The notes below the pieces were generated by a model. That model had not been told where the DNA came from. It was given only the letters and a program-made list of their open reading frames with translations, and ran no database searches. Made by a program: the position numbers and the translations under genes. From Sitta carolinensis (taxonomy: Eukaryota; Chordata; Aves; Passeriformes; Sittidae): a DNA stretch of 64,000 nt. The first letter of the stretch is position 1; each line of letters begins with the position of its first letter. The stretch is taken from the NCBI GenBank assembly GCA_032173965.1, contig CM063298.1, positions 9,795,501-9,859,500 on the forward strand. Reading direction: 5' to 3'. Positions 60,633-64,000 of the stretch are shown here, piece after piece.

Positions 60633-60710
60633 CTCCAGCCCGCGCGCCGCCGGTCACATGACGCGCCGCCCACGTGACCGCTCCCGGAAGTGCGGCGCTC
60701 AGCATGGCGG
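60633..60710. promoter_or_regulatory. Bidirectional promoter with CLEAR-like E-boxes and an ETS site
   Basis: GTCACATGAC (60653-60662) and CACGTGAC (60671-60678) resemble the CLEAR motif bound by TFEB/TFE3/MITF. CCGGAAGTG (60684-60692) is a consensus ETS/GABP site. GCATGGCGGCG (60702) resembles a YY1 initiator. The region is TATA-less and CpG-rich. It would serve BLOC1S3 to the left and a possible transcript to the right. CLEAR motifs fit a lysosome-related gene and melanocyte MITF control; binding is inferred. Confidence 0.6.
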
Positions 60711-61140
60711 CGCGGGCGGCGCGGGTCGGGCTGGCGAGCTCGGCCGGGATCGTGTCCTCAAACAGCGGGAGCCGCCCGGGCTGGCAGCTGCTAGGGGCCG
60801 CCTCGGTCCCGCTGTGTGAGGAATGCAGCAGGGACCAGGAGAGGCACGCTGCGGCTGGCCCGGGACTCGCGGCAGTGAGGAGGGCACCGGGCCGGGCAGC
60901 GCGGTGTGTGCCCGGGCGCTGTGTGCCCGGGCTGGTGACACCCCGTCACAGGGGAGGCTCATCTCCCACTGGGCACCCTCATCTCCAAGCTGGGGGCTGG
61001 GGCAGGGCCCCTGGGAACCCACAGGGGCTGGGGAAGGGCCGTGGTGCCTCTAGGGCCCCGAGGCTGCAGAGAGCTGGGGCTCTGGGGGACGGTGCGGAGG
61101 CCTCTCGCATCTCTGAGGCCCCTTATATCATAGAAGGATC
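60704..61140 (+). other. Possible first exon of a divergent transcript, unknown product
   Basis: An open frame from ATG 60704 (starting MAARAARVGLASSAG) continues to 61201, but no family is recognised. Its downstream half looks like GC-rich intron. A donor-like TGTGTGAGGA occurs at about 60817. It may be the first exon of an unseen gene or a promoter-divergent non-coding RNA. An AATAAA at 62403-62408 could end such a transcript. Coding status is unproven. Confidence 0.3.
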
Positions 61141-61144
61141 AGAA

Positions 61145-61460
61145 CTGGGCCTGGGACCAGGGTCCAGACCATGTTTAGGACTAGGACCAGGACCATGGTG
61201 AGAAACCTGCATCACCAGGATCAGAACCAGGACAGGATAACAGCTGGGAGTGGGACAGGATAACAGCTGGGACCAGGACCAGAACCAGGACAGGATAACA
61301 GCTGGGAGTGGGACAAGGACCACAGGGGACACCACAATCAGGACCATGCTGGGGACCAGGACCAACGTGGTGAACACATCCAGACCCAGGACTGGGGCTG
61401 GGAACAAGACCAGGACCAGACCCAGGGGGGAGCTACATCCAGACCAAGAATGACTGTGGA
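61145..61460. repeat. Degenerate GGACCA/GGACAGGATAACAGCTGG repeat
   Basis: Short words GGACCAGGACCA and CAGAACCAGGACAGGATAAC recur. The unit AGGATAACAGCTGGGAGTGG appears at about 61235 and 61296. It is an irregular minisatellite. Confidence 0.75.
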
Positions 61461-62990
61461 CCAGGCCCACTTGGAGAGACCCTCTGTGCTGGAAGGGCAT
61501 GGCACTGGTGATGTGCCACTTCTGGGGGCTGTGCATCAGCTCAGCCTGCTGCAGGCTGGTGTTGGAGTGTAGGGCCACATCCCCCCAGCTGCTGCTGCAC
61601 GGGCTGGTGTGGCACCTGCTCCCAGGGCCACCTCTCTGGCACCCTGGGCTCCCACACACCCCAAATCCCACAGCAGCCCCACCTCCTGCAGCACTCTGAG
61701 CCCCCAACCAGCAGCACCCTGCATCCCCCCAGCCCTGCCCCACAAAGGAAACATCAAAAAACATCCATCCCGTGCTACGTACAGCACTTTTGAACAATGT
61801 GAAATGTTAGTAATGTGGAGTTTTTTGTAAGTGCATGCTCTCAAACAGCCACCTGGGCTGAGGACTACAAGGAAATAAGCCCTAGATCTCCACCAAATTT
61901 CAGATTTGGACACAAACTGTTCAGCTCTGGCATCATCTGGGACAGTGCCTGGAGCTCTGGAGACAGAGACTTTCAGGGCCAGCTGAAGGGGGAGAAAGCC
62001 TCACTTCTGTTCAAGTTTCTCTGTAGATAATTTATCCCTTAATGGGAACTGCCCTCTAGAAATGTTTTAAATTTCCTTGTTTAATTTCCTTAAATATCCT
62101 TGTTCCTCTGTTGTTCCCAGCAGTGCTCTGGAGGTGGCAGTGCACAACACATTTCTCTGGTATTTCACCTGACTCAGATTTCTGGGCTTCAGAAGATTTG
62201 GGTGTTTTGGTTAATGCAGTCACTGTACATCTGAATTTTCCCAGATGACTCTGGCAGTTTTCTATTACAGTTTTTCATTATATTAATGGACATGATAGCT
62301 TTTTATCTTTACAGTCTTACACACTGTGGGGTTCCTTTCAATTGACTTTTTCCTAGCCTTGCTTTTTTATGGTTCTTGTACCTTTATTCAAGTTCATTTG
62401 TAAATAAATCACTTGGAACTCACATAAGTCCTCCATCTCTAGTGTGTGCTTTTATTTCTTTTTATGTTTCAACTTTCCAGGAGAAATGTTTCCAGAACCC
62501 TGAATGAATTAAACAAACAACACATCATGTTCCATCAAAGGAACAAACTGGCTCAGTTGCTGATAGGGAACTGCTCATTTGTTTATTAAAAGCTGATGCT
62601 TTAAAAGTAAGAGAAGATAGCTGGGGCTTTAGGAATGATGGAAAATTGGATTTCCCTCTCTTGCTGCAGGTGGCCTGGCATGACTCAATGTTTTCACATT
62701 CACTTGCAGAAACTGATGCACATTACAGGACACTGTGATTATTCTGCATTGAAACCCAGGAATTTGTTCCTATCTGTCTGTCATGTCTTCGTTAGCTAGA
62801 AATGCATGCAGTGTCTCACACGTTGACACATTATAGAATTCTGTGGTTTGGAAATCTTAAACCATGGGTTCTTTGGCAGGTGACTTCAGCTTTCAGAGGC
62901 CAGAGGACACATCTTGATTCTTGAAGTCAGTCCTGGATCAAGTTATGTTTACAGACATATGTTCACAGGGGAGGGGAGAGGAGGCTGACA
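61461..62990. other. Unassigned stretch
   Basis: No recognised protein. Composition falls from GC-rich to AT-rich after about 61750. The sequence around 62380-62420, with TTTGTAAATAAATCACTTGG, looks like a transcript 3' end. No repeat was recognised. Confidence 0.35.
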
Positions 62991-63205
62991 AACCCAAGGG
63001 GTTGGTGACACAGGTTGCCCTCAGAGGTTGTGGCTGCTCCACCCCTCCAAGCATTCAAGGCTTAGAGCCTTGAACCTGTGTGGGGATGGGATGGGGCTTG
63101 GGCCAGCCTGGTCGAGTGAGAGGTGTCCCTGCCCGTGGCACGGGACTGCAACAAGGTGAGGCTTAAGGTTCTTTCCAACCTGTACCACTCTGTGATTCTG
63201 TGAGC
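62990..63205 (+). mobile_element. CR1 LINE 3' end
   Basis: GGTTGCCCTCAGAGGTTGTG, GGCTGCTCCACCCCTCCAAG, TGTCCCTGCCCGTGGCA, CTTAAGGTTCTTTCCAACC and the terminal ACTCTGTGATTCTGTGA form a CR1 3' terminus with its two-octamer tail intact. It is 5'-truncated. Confidence 0.9.
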
Positions 63206-64000
63206 AGGTAATGTCTCTAGAGGAAATGCGAAATGTCAGTGTAAGAATGGAAAATGCAGATCACCTCTCTTGGACAGGAGAGATGCTGAGAAATGGAACA
63301 AAATGTTAATATGTTCACCCTCCTGTAAAAGCAAATCCTACAGTCAGCTGAGGTGATGAACTGCTGGCACTGGAGACACAGGACTGTGCTGTCAGAGGAG
63401 GTGGAATTTCATCTGTCCCTCACTTTAATCTCTGCCTGCAGTGCTGCTGCACTTGGTTCAATGCCATCCTCACCATGCTCAGCACACCCAGGGAACCAGC
63501 AGCAAATGGTCACCACTGGGGCTGCCTTTCAACTGGTGTTTAAAACACACAGACAGAGGCAAAAATGCTGCCAGCCCTGGAAAATCGACACGAGGTGGTC
63601 AACAGCTGATGGTGTTGCACCTCAGATTTTAGCTGTAATTCAGGGATGGTTATAGCACTGAATGGTCCTGAGATTGCTGGGAAAGAGCCAGGTCTGTGTT
63701 GCAGACACCAGGAGTGGAGAGCAGCGTGCAGCCCCTGGAGCAGGGGATGAGCCTGCTGTGTGCAGCACAGAGCTCTCTGTGTGATGTCCTGACTCCCCAG
63801 CTCAGGGACCTTCCCCTGGCACGTTCACACCTCCCTTTATTGCTGGGCTGCAATTTGGAGTCCAGCAATACTTGGAGCATTTCCAGTGGCAGCTCCTTCA
63901 TGCTTGGTGTTGAGGACCTGTTCTGGCTTTCACACAAATCTGGATGTGTAAATTCACTTGGGGGCAAATCACAAGAGACTGAGGCATCACAAACAACTGC
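63206..64000. other. Gene-free right end
   Basis: No exon, repeat or RNA gene recognised. Short open frames on both strands lack family features. Confidence 0.4.

Overview
This is vertebrate nuclear DNA, most probably from a bird and plausibly a songbird. The genes are split by introns with GT-AG boundaries. Interspersed repeats are truncated 3' ends of CR1-type LINEs plus about 300-bp solo LTRs with 6-bp target-site duplications (TSDs), typical of ERVK-class elements. No bacterial operons, CRISPR arrays, rRNA or tRNA genes were seen.

Layout. 1-40 kb: no protein-coding exon that I can support. It is AT-rich to intermediate intergenic or deep intronic DNA with microsatellites, six minisatellites (62, 31, 22, 72, 50 and about 25 bp units), several old LTRs, one younger ERVK LTR, a degenerate telomere-like CCCTAA tract (38.6-39.1 kb) and a few octamer/homeobox-motif clusters that look like non-coding regulatory DNA. 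40.7-41.4 kb: a 700-bp imperfect palindrome. 42.5-46.8 kb (+): a ten-exon ubiquitin-specific protease of the USP36/USP42 group, with its catalytic residues present but a net 1-nt frameshift in one exon. 48-50 kb: LTRs and a degenerate repeat. 50.3-54.0 kb (+): a complete seven-exon ADP-ribosylarginine hydrolase (ADPRH/ARH1 type, 358 aa), with ERVK LTRs upstream and in introns 2 and 4. 54.4-55.0 kb: a GC-rich promoter with five CCAAT boxes. 56.1-58.4 kb (+): CCDC61 (13 coding exons, 413 aa). 59.2-60.7 kb (-): BLOC1S3 (158 aa), convergent with CCDC61, starting at a bidirectional promoter with CLEAR/E-box and ETS motifs. 60.7-64 kb: a possible divergent transcript of unknown nature, a GGACCA-rich repeat and a CR1 fragment.

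The genes do not form one pathway: they cover deubiquitination, removal of ADP-ribose from arginine, centriole/basal-body organisation, and lysosome-related organelle biogenesis. Base composition rises sharply from about 50 kb rightward. The three right-hand genes are compact, GC-rich and full of GC minisatellites, the kind of avian microchromosome genes that are often missing from assemblies. CCDC61 and BLOC1S3 both lie in human 19q13.32, which supports conserved synteny. The long open frames inside the minisatellites (16.7-17.8, 22.8-23.4, 31.2-32.4 and 55.3-56.5 kb) are by-products of stop-free repeat units and are not called as genes. I could not run alignments, so repeat boundaries marked approximate were judged by eye.
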